64,000 bases of DNA from Lederbergia wuyishanensis (GCF_022900255.1 NZ_JALIRM010000013.1:141940-205939); one strand, 5' to 3'. Positions 50,426 through 60,220 are shown, numbered from the stretch's first letter. The notes: a model not told the origin generated them from the letters alone. Translations and numbers: made by a program.

Positions 50426-51105
50426 TGAAAGCGAAAAGAGTTTCAGAGCATATTTGGAGTTTAAACATATGGATGTTGATACCTGTCCATGTTTGGGTCG
50501 TTGTAGACAAAGGTGAAGTTACCTTAGTAGATGCCGGGATTCCTAGTATGGCAAAAGGAATCATAAACTTTATTGAAAAACTTAACATGGGGTCACTAAC
50601 AAGAATTTTACTCACCCACGGACATCAGGATCATATTGGTGCAATAAAGCCTATCTTAAATCAGAATAAGGTTCCTGTATTTGCACATCAAATAGAAATT
50701 CCCTACATGACTGGCGAACTTGCTTACCCTAAAAGAAAGAAACCAGAGCAAAACGTAGCAAAAGAGATTATTCAACCACTCCCAGAAGATATAGCAGGTA
50801 ACTTAATGACAATTGGTGGATTGACTCCTTATCATACACCTGGTCACTCTCCGGGGCATGTCGCCTATTTCCATGAAAAAGACCAAGTGTTATTAGCTGG
50901 CGACCTCTTTACATCTAAGAAAGGCAAACTACATCGCCCAATGTCTATTTTTACACCAGATATGAATGAAGCTGTCAAGAGCAGCGCCATCATAAAGTAC
51001 TTAAAACCCAAAAAAGTTGAAGTATGTCATGGATATACAGTGCTTAATCCTGCAGATCATCTGGAAGAATATATGGAAAAAACATTAGCTGCAATCAAGT
51101 CGTGA
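50425..51105 (+). CDS. Metallo-beta-lactamase fold hydrolase
   Basis: A 226-residue MBL-fold enzyme. The zinc motif THGHQDH is at 64-70, the third His is in HTPGHSPGH near 145, and the bridging Asp is in LLAGDLF near 163. VCHGYTV gives the last His. Relatives hydrolyse lactones, thioesters or other esters; a true beta-lactamase role is unlikely without a signal peptide. It is translationally coupled to the TetR gene and repressed with it. Confidence 0.9.
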   Translation: MKAKRVSEHIWSLNIWMLIPVHVWVVVDKGEVTLVDAGIPSMAKGIINFIEKLNMGSLTRILLTHGHQDHIGAIKPILNQNKVPVFAHQIEIPYMTGELAYPKRKKPEQNVAKEIIQPLPEDIAGNLMTIGGLTPYHTPGHSPGHVAYFHEKDQVLLAGDLFTSKKGKLHRPMSIFTPDMNEAVKSSAIIKYLKPKKVEVCHGYTVLNPADHLEEYMEKTLAAIKS

Positions 51106-51134
51106 TCATGTTACTAAATAGATCATATAGAAAC

Positions 51135-52019
51135 TTATTTATTTTCTATGATCTTTACAAATTTATTGGATGCCGGAGAAAGTGGAACACTTTTTAAATA
51201 ACAAACACCGATGCTCCTACTTGGGATTTCTTCTATGACGGGAATTTTCCATACGTTTCGTTCTTCTAAATCTTTTAAGGAAAATTCTTTCGTAACACAT
51301 GCAATTCCTAGGTTAATCTTTGCAAACTCCAGTAATAAATCATGCGAGCCGAGCTCAAATTCGGGAGACATTTTGATTCCTTTTGAAATCAAATAATCCT
51401 CGACATACATTCTGGAATTTGATTTCGGTTCAAGCATGATTAATGGCAATTTTACTAATTCCTCTAAGCTTAATGGTTTAGATAGTAAATATTTAAACTT
51501 CTCTCCGCAAACAAATATGTCATGGATATCAATGCAAGGTTTAAGCTCCAATGCAGGATCTTCTAGAGGAAAATTACAAACCCCAATGTCGACCTCACCT
51601 GATTTAAGTAAAGTGCATATTTCAGTAGTTGTGCCGTTCACCATTTTAAATTTTATATTTGGGTAGTGATTATGGAAAGCTTCTAGGTAAGGAAGTAAAA
51701 AATGACGTGAAATCGTATCACCTACACCTATTTTTAACTCGCCTGCCGTTAAATTTTTAAATTCTAAAAGCTTTTCTTCTCCTGCCTCAATCAAATTAAT
51801 GGCTGAATTGGCATATTCGAATAAAATGGTGCCCTCGTCCGTTAAAGAGACGCCTTTTGGTGTTCGATTAAAAAGACGAGTATCCAGTTCTCTTTCTAAC
51901 TGCATGATTGCCTGACTAACAGCAGGCTGCGTCATATAAAGCTCTTTTGCCGCTTGCGAAAAGCTTTTTCTCTTACCAACAACACAAAAAATTTTATACA
52001 AATCTAATTTACTCGCCAT
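51135..52019 (-). CDS. LysR family transcriptional regulator
   Basis: A 294-residue LysR-type regulator. The winged HTH occupies residues 1-60 (FSQAAKELYMTQPAVSQAIMQLERELDTRLFNR). The effector domain begins near 90 (GELKIGVGDTISRHFLLPYL), resembling the CysL/YwfK-like group. ATG 52019 follows AAGGTG; the longer frame to 52040 is less likely. It is divergent from the F420-ligase-like gene with 118 bases between, the classic arrangement for a LysR protein and its target. Confidence 0.88.
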   Translation of the reverse strand: MASKLDLYKIFCVVGKRKSFSQAAKELYMTQPAVSQAIMQLERELDTRLFNRTPKGVSLTDEGTILFEYANSAINLIEAGEEKLLEFKNLTAGELKIGVGDTISRHFLLPYLEAFHNHYPNIKFKMVNGTTTEICTLLKSGEVDIGVCNFPLEDPALELKPCIDIHDIFVCGEKFKYLLSKPLSLEELVKLPLIMLEPKSNSRMYVEDYLISKGIKMSPEFELGSHDLLLEFAKINLGIACVTKEFSLKDLEERNVWKIPVIEEIPSRSIGVCYLKSVPLSPASNKFVKIIENK

Positions 52020-52063
52020 ATAACCACACCTTATACCCACTATTTGATATATTCATTTTACTT

Positions 52064-52083
52064 ATACCACTAAACTGCTGTAT
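52064..52083. promoter_or_regulatory. Possible LysR-type operator in the divergent promoter region
   Basis: ATAC-N12-GTAT (52064-52067 and 52080-52083) is an interrupted dyad containing the T-N11-A form, halfway between the LysR gene and its divergent neighbour. The arms are short, so this is tentative. Confidence 0.35.
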
Positions 52084-52137
52084 ATTACAAGAGTAGTTAA
52101 CTTACATTAACGTTATTAGTTAGAAGGAGCGATCAAT

Positions 52138-53328
52138 TTGGAGAGAGTAGTCGGAACTGTTGCGAGAGGCCTTCGTTGCCCGATTATCAATAAAGGGGAT
52201 AACATCGAAGAAATCGTTGTAGATAGCGTGTTAAAAGCTGTAGAAGTTGAAGGCTTGACCATTAATGATAAAGATATCGTGTCTGTAACAGAATCTATCG
52301 TTGCACGCGCACAAGGCAACTACGCGACGATCGATCAAATTGCTAAAGACGTTCATTCAAAATTTGGGGACGATACCTTAGGAGTCATCTTCCCAATTTT
52401 AAGCCGCAACCGCTTTGCAACTTGCCTTCGTGGTATTGCTAAAGGTGCTAAAAAAATCGTATTAATGCTTAGCTACCCGTCTGATGAAGTTGGAAATCAC
52501 TTAGTTGACATCGATACGTTAGACGAAAAAGGAGTAAATCCTTGGACTGATGTATTAACAGAAAAAAAATTCCGTGACCTATTCGGATCCAATAAGCATC
52601 CTTTCACTGGCGTAGATTATATCGAGTATTACAAATCATTAGTTGAAGAATACGGTGTTGAATGCGAAGTAATCTTCTCAAACAATCCAAAAACTATTCT
52701 AGAATATACTAAAAATGTACTTACTTGTGATATTCATACAAGATTTAGAACGAAAAGAATCTTAAAGGCAAACGGCGGAGAGAAAATTTACAGCTTGGAT
52801 AATATTTTATCCGAATCTGTAGATGGCAGTGGATTTAATGAAGCTTATGGCTTATTAGGTTCCAATAAATCAACAGAAGAAAGCATAAAACTATTCCCAC
52901 GCAACTGCCAGCCTGTCGTTGACAAAATTCAACAGGTGCTTAAAGAAAAAACAGGTAAAAACGTCGAAGTCATGATTTATGGCGATGGAGCTTTTAAAGA
53001 CCCTGTCGGTAAAATTTGGGAGCTTGCTGATCCAGTAGTGTCCCCTGCTTATACATCAGGTCTCGAAGGAACTCCTAATGAAATAAAGCTAAAATACCTT
53101 GCTGACAACAACTTTTCCGACTTAAAGGGCGAGGAGCTTAAAAAGGCAATCGCCGATTATATCAACAACAAAGGTGATGACCTTGTTGGTGCAATGGAAG
53201 CCCAAGGGACAACACCTAGAAAACTGACTGATTTAATTGGTTCACTATCAGATCTTACTTCTGGAAGTGGAGATAAAGGTACACCAATCGTGTTTATACA
53301 AGGGTATTTTGATAACTATACGAAGTAA
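52138..53328 (+). CDS. Coenzyme F420-0:gamma-glutamyl ligase-like protein
   Basis: A 396-residue protein of the F420-0:L-glutamate ligase (CofE-like) fold family, starting at TTG 52138 seven bases after GAAGGAGC. Typical parts are INKGDNIEEIVVDSVLKAV, DIVSVTESIVARAQGNY, FPILSRNRFATCLRGIAKGAKKIVL and a late VMIYGDGAFKDPVGKIWELADPV. Firmicutes generally do not make F420, so it probably adds an amino acid to another acid acceptor. It is longer than archaeal CofE (about 250). It is probably controlled by the divergent LysR protein. It is monocistronic. Confidence 0.87.
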   Translation: MERVVGTVARGLRCPIINKGDNIEEIVVDSVLKAVEVEGLTINDKDIVSVTESIVARAQGNYATIDQIAKDVHSKFGDDTLGVIFPILSRNRFATCLRGIAKGAKKIVLMLSYPSDEVGNHLVDIDTLDEKGVNPWTDVLTEKKFRDLFGSNKHPFTGVDYIEYYKSLVEEYGVECEVIFSNNPKTILEYTKNVLTCDIHTRFRTKRILKANGGEKIYSLDNILSESVDGSGFNEAYGLLGSNKSTEESIKLFPRNCQPVVDKIQQVLKEKTGKNVEVMIYGDGAFKDPVGKIWELADPVVSPAYTSGLEGTPNEIKLKYLADNNFSDLKGEELKKAIADYINNKGDDLVGAMEAQGTTPRKLTDLIGSLSDLTSGSGDKGTPIVFIQGYFDNYTK

Positions 53329-53332
53329 TGTA

Positions 53333-53374
53333 AAAAGCTCAACGCTGCAAAGTTTTACGCAGAGTTGAGCTTTT
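53333..53374. terminator. Bidirectional terminator
   Basis: AAAAGCTCAAC (from 53333) pairs with GTTGAGCTTTT (to 53374), with an inner CTGC/GCAG stem. Ts follow on both strands, serving the ligase-like gene and phoX. Confidence 0.85.
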
Positions 53375-53390
53375 ATTTTGCAGGTTGTAA

Positions 53391-55148
53391 TTACTTTCCG
53401 TCAACAGAAGGTAAATTAAAATAACCAATATTGCCTGGGTTTTGCGAACCAACCATGAGATAAGAATGGCCATTTAACTCATCGATAGCTTGAAGTCCTG
53501 TAACTTCCCCTCCATCTGGCGCAGAAACAATACGGGAAAGCTTCTTTGTATCCACGTGATAAGCCCAGCCAAAGTTATTCGTATGCATATTACTATCTTC
53601 GGCAATAAATAGGGTCCTTAGTTTTTCAGAGAAAACAATATTGTCTGGATTTGCTATTTTATCAGGATTAGCGGTATTTCCATCTGCATCTTTTCCCCCT
53701 AAATCCTCACCAAGTAATAATGCAGACATATCCGTTACAACATAATCACTATCAATTGCGTTTCCATTACGATCCTCTTGCCCAGACGATAAGTTCATTT
53801 CATAGATGGCGCCCGCGCTAAGTTTTGGTAGTTGAATATCATCAACAGGATCATTCGGATTTTTAGTCATACCTTTTTCAATATAAGACATGGCCATGTA
53901 GATTTTTTTATCCGCTTTATTGAATGTGAGAGTTTCCATTTTGTTAAACTCAGCCGTAGCTCCCATGATTGCTCCGTATCTTCGTGATTCTAAAAATGCT
54001 GCAGCCTTTTCCATACCAGGTTTCACTTTTAGCCATTCATCATTTCCAGCCGCTTTTATTCTTGTAAAGCCGTTTGCTTTAGCATATGCAGCATCATTAG
54101 TCACTTCAAAAATATCACTAAATGAAACGGTTGTTGCGAGCTCTTTTATTTCACGATCATTGGCATGTCCTAATTTTATCCACTCGATATCCGCTGCACC
54201 ACCGTTTTGATCACTTGTTTGGTTCCATTTTGCAGCATATAGTGTACCTGCAGATAAGTCTTTTTCCTTGTCAGCAATGTACATAAAGGACATTGTATAA
54301 CTGCCGTCGTCTCCATAATAAACTGTACGTTGATCAGGCGCGACCGTTACGTTTTCAAACGATAAACGACCCATGCTATAGTGTTTGACCGCTTTGGCTT
54401 TTCCATTTGGATGAACGGTTATTTCTGTCGTATAGCCATAAAGATAAGGATTTCCAACCACAGAGGAGTCTTGATAATAGTTTCGAGCAAATTCTGTCAC
54501 CGAAGATTTTTCGGGATTTGCTTCATGAATTCTGGCGTTTGGTTCGTATTCTTCACTGCCTAAGTGAGTATTCCAAGGCGATAACGTTCCAGCACAAGGT
54601 GTCCAAATTCCGCCATCAGCTGAAAAATCCACAGGTTCGATGTCCGTAATTTTTAGCTCTCCTGTTTTCTTATCTTGAATAACTGTATTTAAATAAACTA
54701 CTTTCGGCATATTTCCAATCTCATTATTTGGCATACTTTCAAAATGATTGATCATATATAATTTTCCGCTTTTTCCATTTACACTAAGCAAAGTATTCAT
54801 ATCAGGGGCCGTTGAAAAGATAGGATTGCCCTTTTTATCTTTAATGATATTGCCGTTCACATCATATGCAGCGCCTACTACCTTGCCATTTATTTTTTCT
54901 CCAGGACGTGCCAAAGCTTTATATTCTAAAGGTAATGTTTTTTGAGAACCATCATTCAACGTAACCGTTATTGACGCTTCACTATACATTTTAGAACGCT
55001 CCTCATTTGTATCCGGTGCTTCCATGCCAACAAATTCCACTGACTTCACTGATGAAATAGGATCATACGGTTTGGCAAACACATTTGCAGCAGTTGGAAA
55101 TAAAATGGCTGCACTTAACAATGGAACAATAACCTTTTTCTTATTCAT
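53391..55148 (-). CDS. phoX: Exported PhoX-type alkaline phosphatase (DUF839)
   Basis: A 585-residue protein of the PhoX family. A Sec-type signal peptide spans residues 1-25 (KKK, hydrophobic core, NVFA cleavage). PhoX patterns are GGIWTPCAGTLSPWNTHLGSEE near 183, MGRLSFENVTVAPDQRTVYYGDDG and DNIVFSEKLRTLFIAEDS. PhoX enzymes are iron/calcium phosphomonoesterases acting outside the membrane to release phosphate. Many relatives use the Tat route, but no twin arginine is seen here. AGGAGG precedes the ATG. A convincing Pho box was not found. Confidence 0.85.
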   Translation of the reverse strand: MNKKKVIVPLLSAAILFPTAANVFAKPYDPISSVKSVEFVGMEAPDTNEERSKMYSEASITVTLNDGSQKTLPLEYKALARPGEKINGKVVGAAYDVNGNIIKDKKGNPIFSTAPDMNTLLSVNGKSGKLYMINHFESMPNNEIGNMPKVVYLNTVIQDKKTGELKITDIEPVDFSADGGIWTPCAGTLSPWNTHLGSEEYEPNARIHEANPEKSSVTEFARNYYQDSSVVGNPYLYGYTTEITVHPNGKAKAVKHYSMGRLSFENVTVAPDQRTVYYGDDGSYTMSFMYIADKEKDLSAGTLYAAKWNQTSDQNGGAADIEWIKLGHANDREIKELATTVSFSDIFEVTNDAAYAKANGFTRIKAAGNDEWLKVKPGMEKAAAFLESRRYGAIMGATAEFNKMETLTFNKADKKIYMAMSYIEKGMTKNPNDPVDDIQLPKLSAGAIYEMNLSSGQEDRNGNAIDSDYVVTDMSALLLGEDLGGKDADGNTANPDKIANPDNIVFSEKLRTLFIAEDSNMHTNNFGWAYHVDTKKLSRIVSAPDGGEVTGLQAIDELNGHSYLMVGSQNPGNIGYFNLPSVDGK

Positions 55149-55315
55149 TTAAAAGACCTCCTAAAAAGTTTAGTAGAATCTACTTCACTTAAAATAGTAA
55201 AGGAGGATTATTAAAAAGGTATTTTTGTAACGTTTAGATACTGTAAATTTCGATAGTCTTTTGGTAGTGATTTTTTATAGGGCTAATATCACTGATAGTT
55301 GGATATAATGGCACA

Positions 55316-55355
55316 CAAAAACTCAACACTCCTAAAGCCTTACGAAGTGTTGAGT
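55316..55355 (-). terminator. Terminator of the sugar ABC operon
   Basis: ACTCAACACT (55321-55330) pairs with AGTGTTGAGT (55346-55355); TTTT follows on the minus strand. It lies 50 bases after the Gfo/Idh gene. Confidence 0.85.
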
Positions 55356-55405
55356 CTTTCCTGTATGTTTTTATTTTTATATTAAAATGTTGCATTACAG
55401 ATTCA

Positions 55406-56536
55406 TCACTGATGACTGAATTCCAAAAAGTCTACTGGTAACGCTTCCAGTTTCTCACATGTACTGGAAAGCTCATAGTGGGCACCTCTATTAGATGTAT
55501 CATGGATTGCATGCATCACGTCTAACACATGAAAAGCTAGATCACCATTAGCGCGATGTGCTCTTCCGCTCCTAAGTGCTTCCGCCATATCCGCCACACC
55601 AATTCCACGGCTGTTATCGGTATATCCATGTGTTAACGGAATCTCCTCCCATTGAATTCCATTTTTATAAATAGATAGAGGATCATCCTCATTCCGTTTA
55701 AATAGATACACCGGACCTCCGAAAGTATTTGGATCGGGTACAACGATTGTTCCCTTTGACCCGTATATTTCAATGTTAGGAAGTTTGGAACCATAAACAT
55801 CAAAGCTTGTAATAATGGTTGCGATAGGACCACCTTCAAATTCAAGCACACCAGCAACGTGGGTAGGGACTTCCACTTGGATTTTTTGCCCGTATTTTGG
55901 TTGACTCGTTATCGTTCTTTCAGGAAAACTAATTCTTGTAAAGCCAGTAACTTTTCGAATCGGACCGATTAGATTGATTAATGCCGTTATGTAGTAAGGT
56001 CCCATATCAAACATTGGTCCACCACCAACTTGATAATAAAATTCAGGATCAGGATGCCAAATTTCATGACCAGGGCTCATCATAAATGCTGTTGCACCTA
56101 CAATTTCTCCAATTTCCCCTTCGTCAATTAATCTCCGTACTGTTTGAATCCCACCTCCAAGAAAAGTGTCAGGAGCTCCGCCAACCAATAAACCTTTTTC
56201 TATTGCAAGAGTTAATATTTTTTGTCCATCTTCTCGTGTTACGGCCAAAGGTTTTTCAACATATACATGCTTACCTGCTTCAAGTGCTGCAATACACACC
56301 TCCGCATGCGCCTTTGGAATGGTCAAATTAATAACAATTTCAATTTCTGGATCTGCAAGTAACTCTTCCACTGTACATGCTTTTGGAATATTAAACTCTT
56401 TTGCACGTGCTTTGGCACGCTCAAGGTCAATATCCGCACAAGCAACGACCTCTACATTGTTGAATTTGGTACCTGCCTGACAGTATATGCTACTAATATT
56501 ACCGCAACCAATAATCCCCAATTTCACTCGTTTCAT
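55406..56536 (-). CDS. Gfo/Idh/MocA family sugar dehydrogenase
   Basis: A 376-residue NAD(P)-dependent oxidoreductase. The Rossmann motif [13 protein letters not shown] is at the start, EKPLAVT near 95 carries the catalytic Lys (EKP motif), and [15 protein letters not shown] with a His/Tyr-containing region forms the substrate site. It oxidises a sugar or inositol-like compound. The frame opens at GTG 56545; ATG 56536 after GGAG is chosen. It is the last gene of an operon with a binding protein and two permeases, so it acts on the imported sugar or its product. Confidence 0.92.
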   Translation of the reverse strand: MKRVKLGIIGCGNISSIYCQAGTKFNNVEVVACADIDLERAKARAKEFNIPKACTVEELLADPEIEIVINLTIPKAHAEVCIAALEAGKHVYVEKPLAVTREDGQKILTLAIEKGLLVGGAPDTFLGGGIQTVRRLIDEGEIGEIVGATAFMMSPGHEIWHPDPEFYYQVGGGPMFDMGPYYITALINLIGPIRKVTGFTRISFPERTITSQPKYGQKIQVEVPTHVAGVLEFEGGPIATIITSFDVYGSKLPNIEIYGSKGTIVVPDPNTFGGPVYLFKRNEDDPLSIYKNGIQWEEIPLTHGYTDNSRGIGVADMAEALRSGRAHRANGDLAFHVLDVMHAIHDTSNRGAHYELSSTCEKLEALPVDFLEFSHQ

Positions 56537-56567
56537 TAAAACCACTCCATATTTTTATTAAAATCTA

Positions 56568-57443
56568 TTATCCTTTTACAGAACCGATTGCAACACTTCC
56601 CATGATACGTTTTGAGAAAATCGAAAAGACGATAATAATAGGCAATACAGAGATCGCTACTCCCAAATAAAGCAAACCAAAATCCGTGCTGTAATACCCT
56701 TGAATCATAGCAACAACGACTGGGAGAGGATATTTTTCTTCAGAAAACAACAATACTAGTGGACTGATAAAGTTATTCCAAGATCCAATGAATGTAAAAA
56801 TACCAATAGCAGAAAGGGCCGGGGCTAGCATCGGTAAAATAATTCTATTAAAAATCCTCCATTCTCCGGCACCGTCAATTCGTGCAGATTCAATAATTTC
56901 ATCAGGAATACTGCCATCAATAAATTGTTTAATAAAAAATACTGCAAATGTATTTGCGGCAGCAGGTAAGATAATAGCGGCATGCGTATCCAGTAAGTTC
57001 AACATTCCTAACCATTTGTAACTACCAATTAATGCTAACTGTCCAGGAATCATCATGGTTGCTAACATAAAATAAAAGAGTTGCTTGTTGTAACGGAATT
57101 TATATTTAGAAAATCCATATGCCGTTAATCCACCAAAATATAGAGTTAATACGGTAGAACCACCCGCAATGATTATGCTGTTTAAAAAACCTCTCCCTAT
57201 ATTCACCTTTTCAATCATCCTTGTAAAATTCGAAACAAGATCGTCACCTGGTAAATAGACAAAGGAAGCAGCAATTTCAGCATTGGAATGAGTAGAATAC
57301 ATAAGCATTAAATAAAATGGAAAAAAACAAAAAATAGCCAATATTGTTAGAATTATATAGAGAAAAAAAAGATTTCTTTTCGTTCTTTTTCTTTCTGGAC
57401 TAATAATTTGTCCAGTTTTAGTCTGTGAATTAGCAAGTTCCAT
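56568..57443 (-). CDS. Sugar ABC transporter permease (MalG type)
   Basis: A 291-residue inner-membrane permease with six spans of the CUT1 family. The EAA motif reads ESARIDGAGEWRIFNRIILPMLAPAL (EAA...G...I.LP). The N-terminal KRTKRNLFFLYIILTILAIFCFFPFYLMLM is the typical first span. It pairs with the MalF-type permease encoded 12 bases upstream. A separate ATPase (MsmX-like) must be encoded elsewhere, as usual in Bacillus. Confidence 0.93.
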   Translation of the reverse strand: MELANSQTKTGQIISPERKRTKRNLFFLYIILTILAIFCFFPFYLMLMYSTHSNAEIAASFVYLPGDDLVSNFTRMIEKVNIGRGFLNSIIIAGGSTVLTLYFGGLTAYGFSKYKFRYNKQLFYFMLATMMIPGQLALIGSYKWLGMLNLLDTHAAIILPAAANTFAVFFIKQFIDGSIPDEIIESARIDGAGEWRIFNRIILPMLAPALSAIGIFTFIGSWNNFISPLVLLFSEEKYPLPVVVAMIQGYYSTDFGLLYLGVAISVLPIIIVFSIFSKRIMGSVAIGSVKG

Positions 57444-57455
57444 GTTCTGCCCTCC

Positions 57456-58346
57456 CTATGCTCTGTTACGACGATTGGAAACCAAAAAGGAAATAATAGA
57501 TAAGGTTCCTATAACAAAAAACAAACAAAAAGCTAATGTCGCACCATAGCCAAAATTATTTTGTTCAAAAGCTGTTCGATACAGATACATAATACTTGTA
57601 AGAGTTGAATTATCTGGTGCACCCGAACCTTGTGTTAACATGTATGGTTGGTCAAAAATTTGTACTCCTCCTATTAATGAGGTAATAACTTGGAAGAGAA
57701 TAATAGGTCGTAATAGCGGAATTGTTATTTTGAAAAAAACTTGAACTTTACTTGCACCATCGATTTGGGCAGCTTCAGAATATTCATGAGAAATGCCTTG
57801 GAGACCAGCAATATAGATTAACATGGAGTAACCAAAATATTGAAAAAAGAGAATAGTGGATACAATCAACCTCATTATAAAAGGATTATTTTTCCAATCG
57901 TATGGATCATCGAATATCCCTAAACTTAATAACATCTGATTGACGCTTCCAGTTTTCCAATCAAACATTAAACTAACAAGTAGTCCTAACGATGCTGCAG
58001 TTACTATATTAGGGAAAAAGTATACGGCACGGAAAAACTCTTTTCCCTTTAAATATTTTTCAGTTAGAATAACCGCTAACACTAAACTGACCGTTAACTG
58101 AGGAATAACGGATATAATCCAAATAAAAAAAGTATTGAACAATGATTTAAAAAATACTGGATCTGTAAATGCTCTTAAATAATTGGCAAACCCTACAAAT
58201 GCGGGATCATTTAATCCATCCCAATTCGTAAAACTCAAATACAAGGAATAGAGGATTGGATACAGACCAAAAATGCAAAAAATAATAAAGAATGGAGCAA
58301 TAAATAAATATCCATAATTATCTTTTTTAATGCTATTCGAAAACAT
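57456..58346 (-). CDS. Sugar ABC transporter permease (MalF type)
   Basis: A 296-residue CUT1 permease with six spans: YLFIAPFFIIFCIFGLYPILYSLYLSF at the start and the EAA motif EAAQIDGASKVQVFFKITIPLLRP. ATG 58346 follows GGAGG; the frame opens five codons earlier. It is encoded after the binding protein, with a GC-rich hairpin between them, and before the MalG-type permease. Confidence 0.93.
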   Translation of the reverse strand: MFSNSIKKDNYGYLFIAPFFIIFCIFGLYPILYSLYLSFTNWDGLNDPAFVGFANYLRAFTDPVFFKSLFNTFFIWIISVIPQLTVSLVLAVILTEKYLKGKEFFRAVYFFPNIVTAASLGLLVSLMFDWKTGSVNQMLLSLGIFDDPYDWKNNPFIMRLIVSTILFFQYFGYSMLIYIAGLQGISHEYSEAAQIDGASKVQVFFKITIPLLRPIILFQVITSLIGGVQIFDQPYMLTQGSGAPDNSTLTSIMYLYRTAFEQNNFGYGATLAFCLFFVIGTLSIISFLVSNRRNRA

Positions 58347-58383
58347 TATCGTTTCCTCCAAAAACTTTCAATTTTTAATACTA

Positions 58384-58404
58384 GGCCCGGCGAGAAACCG
58401 GGCC
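58384..58404 (-). other. Intercistronic GC-rich hairpin in the sugar ABC operon
   Basis: GGCCCGG (58384-58390) pairs with CCGGGCC (58398-58404) between the binding-protein and permease genes. No T run follows, so it is more likely a 3' stabiliser that raises binding-protein mRNA than a terminator. Confidence 0.7.
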
Positions 58405-58410
58405 ATTCTG

Positions 58411-59706
58411 TTAATCTACTACTATATCTGGAAAATCGTGCTTAACTTCAGCTTTAAACTTTTCAAGAAATTCTTCTTTCGTTTTGATGTTACCTTTTAC
58501 AAAGGACTCCATATTATTACTAAATATCGTATCAATATCTCCATCAAACTCACTTCTTAAAACAGGGTGGACCTTTTCACCTTCAATATTGAAAAACTCA
58601 AAATACTTTTGACCTGCCAAGAATTCATCCGTCAACTCAGGTGCAAGTTTAGCATTAACTTCTCTATTACTTGTAAAATAGGATTGCTCTTTCGCCAGTT
58701 GCTCCAAAAACTCATGATCAAATGAATAGAATTTGATAAAATCCCAAGCTAGTTCTTTATTTTCGCTTTTCGAATATATAGAGTAGAATGTTCCCCCTCC
58801 ACTAAAGGATCCTGGTCCGTGTGCTATTCCCCAATTCCCACTTGTTTCTGGTGCATTTTCTTTAATGACAAAATTTAAATACCATGTTGGGCCTGGGAAA
58901 AACATAACATCCCCGGATTGCATTGCTGCCCACATTCCTGCACTCCAGTTTTCTAACATAGCCAATACATTCATTTCTTTTGCTTGAATAGCCAAATCTA
59001 ACACTTTCATTCTATCTGGATCTATCACTAATTTGCCGTCTTCAACCCAAGCTGAAGTTACATTTCCTGATTGAACTGAACCAATAGCATTCCAATTCGA
59101 TAAGGCATGAACCTTGCCTCCACTTTCATCGTAAACACGCTTCCCTATCTCAAATATCTTATCCCAAGAAGAAATTAATTCACTGACTTCTGCAGGGTCG
59201 TCTGTTCCTAAATATTGTTTTGCTAAATCTCTGCGATAATAGAATCCCCCCGGTGTTCCTTGATAACCAAGAGCTTTTATCTGCCCTTCGGAATCTGTTT
59301 CAATTGCCTGTACATATTCATATTGCTGTCCAATTAAATCATCAGCATTATAAGACACGTCAGATAGATTCTCTAGAGACGGAAAATCAATAAACTTTCT
59401 CACAAAGCCATACTCAGTTGCAAACACATCAGGAGCATTGACACCCGTTTGTAAAGCGGAACGTAATTTAGTTTGATATTGATCACCTGGAATATGCTGA
59501 AAATTTACTTTTACATCAGGATTTTTTTCCATGTACTTTTTTACAGCATACTCACCTTCATTTGTAAAGCTCCAAACCGTAATCTCTTTTTTTCCAGACT
59601 TTTTGCCACCTGCATCTTTACTACCTGTTTCTGATGAACAAGCTGAGCTTAGAATCATCATCAAACTTAAAAGCATGGTTAAAAAAAATCTTCTTCTCAT
59701 CTTCAA
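58411..59706 (-). CDS. Sugar ABC transporter binding lipoprotein
   Basis: A 431-residue extracellular solute-binding protein of the CUT1 type. The lipoprotein signal ends ILSSAC with lipid Cys23. The mature part starts with KKEITVWSFTNEGEYAVKKYMEKNPDVKVNF, the family-1 pattern. TTG 59706 is 8 bases after GAGGGGG; an ATG two codons on is the alternative. It delivers an oligosaccharide to the two permeases. The adjacent GH43 glycosidase suggests arabino- or xylo-oligosaccharides (inference). Confidence 0.92.
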   Translation of the reverse strand: MKMRRRFFLTMLLSLMMILSSACSSETGSKDAGGKKSGKKEITVWSFTNEGEYAVKKYMEKNPDVKVNFQHIPGDQYQTKLRSALQTGVNAPDVFATEYGFVRKFIDFPSLENLSDVSYNADDLIGQQYEYVQAIETDSEGQIKALGYQGTPGGFYYRRDLAKQYLGTDDPAEVSELISSWDKIFEIGKRVYDESGGKVHALSNWNAIGSVQSGNVTSAWVEDGKLVIDPDRMKVLDLAIQAKEMNVLAMLENWSAGMWAAMQSGDVMFFPGPTWYLNFVIKENAPETSGNWGIAHGPGSFSGGGTFYSIYSKSENKELAWDFIKFYSFDHEFLEQLAKEQSYFTSNREVNAKLAPELTDEFLAGQKYFEFFNIEGEKVHPVLRSEFDGDIDTIFSNNMESFVKGNIKTKEEFLEKFKAEVKHDFPDIVVD

Positions 59707-60220
59707 CGCATTTTCCCCCTCTTAAAATTGATATTTGATAATCAAGGATGTATCCTTGGAAAATCTAACTTGAGTTTTGATTTTTAATAATTGCCGAGCT
59801 TAGAAAATAGAGAAATATGGTATACTAGTCGACAATTTTAGACAGTAGGAACTCTCCAATTATTGATATTAGCGTTTTCTTAAAACATCAGAGTGAGAAG
59901 CGTTTCCGTTAAGTGGTCTTATCCATTTAGAATTACATATAAAACTATAAAATTAGCATCTACTTATTTTGCTAATCATTTAAAGGCAAAGAACGAAGTA
60001 AAATTTCTCAGGAACTCTTTTCACGGTAGGGTCGGGGTTTTTAGTAGAGCATTTTCGCCAATTTGTTCACCTAATTATATTTCTTCTTTTTCAATCTTGT
60101 GATACTCATGGATCAAACACTTGAATATACGCTTAAATCTGGGTAGATAATTCATTATGTAGATATTGGTAAAGTTGCTTGGAAGGCGTTTTATGAATAG
60201 GATTTTTTTTACACGAATTT
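59707..60220. other. Intergenic region upstream of the sugar ABC operon
   Basis: About 510 bases without a convincing gene. TTGTCGACTAGTATACCA on the minus strand (59818-59835) partly resembles the operator at 60273 and could be a regulator site for the ABC operon. A plus-strand frame at 59893-60102 lacks a good ribosome binding site and protein-like composition, so it is not called. Confidence 0.4.

Noticed and set aside
55149..55260. Possible Pho boxes (TTTACA, TTACAA) upstream of phoX
   Set aside because: The repeats are not at 11-bp spacing, so PhoP control cannot be claimed.
59892..59910. cre-like AAGCGTTTCC
   Set aside because: The outer TG of the consensus is shifted and two fixed positions fail, unlike the site at 60221.
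59893..60102. 69-codon plus-strand frame
   Set aside because: No ribosome binding site and no protein-like pattern; treated as chance in AT-rich DNA.
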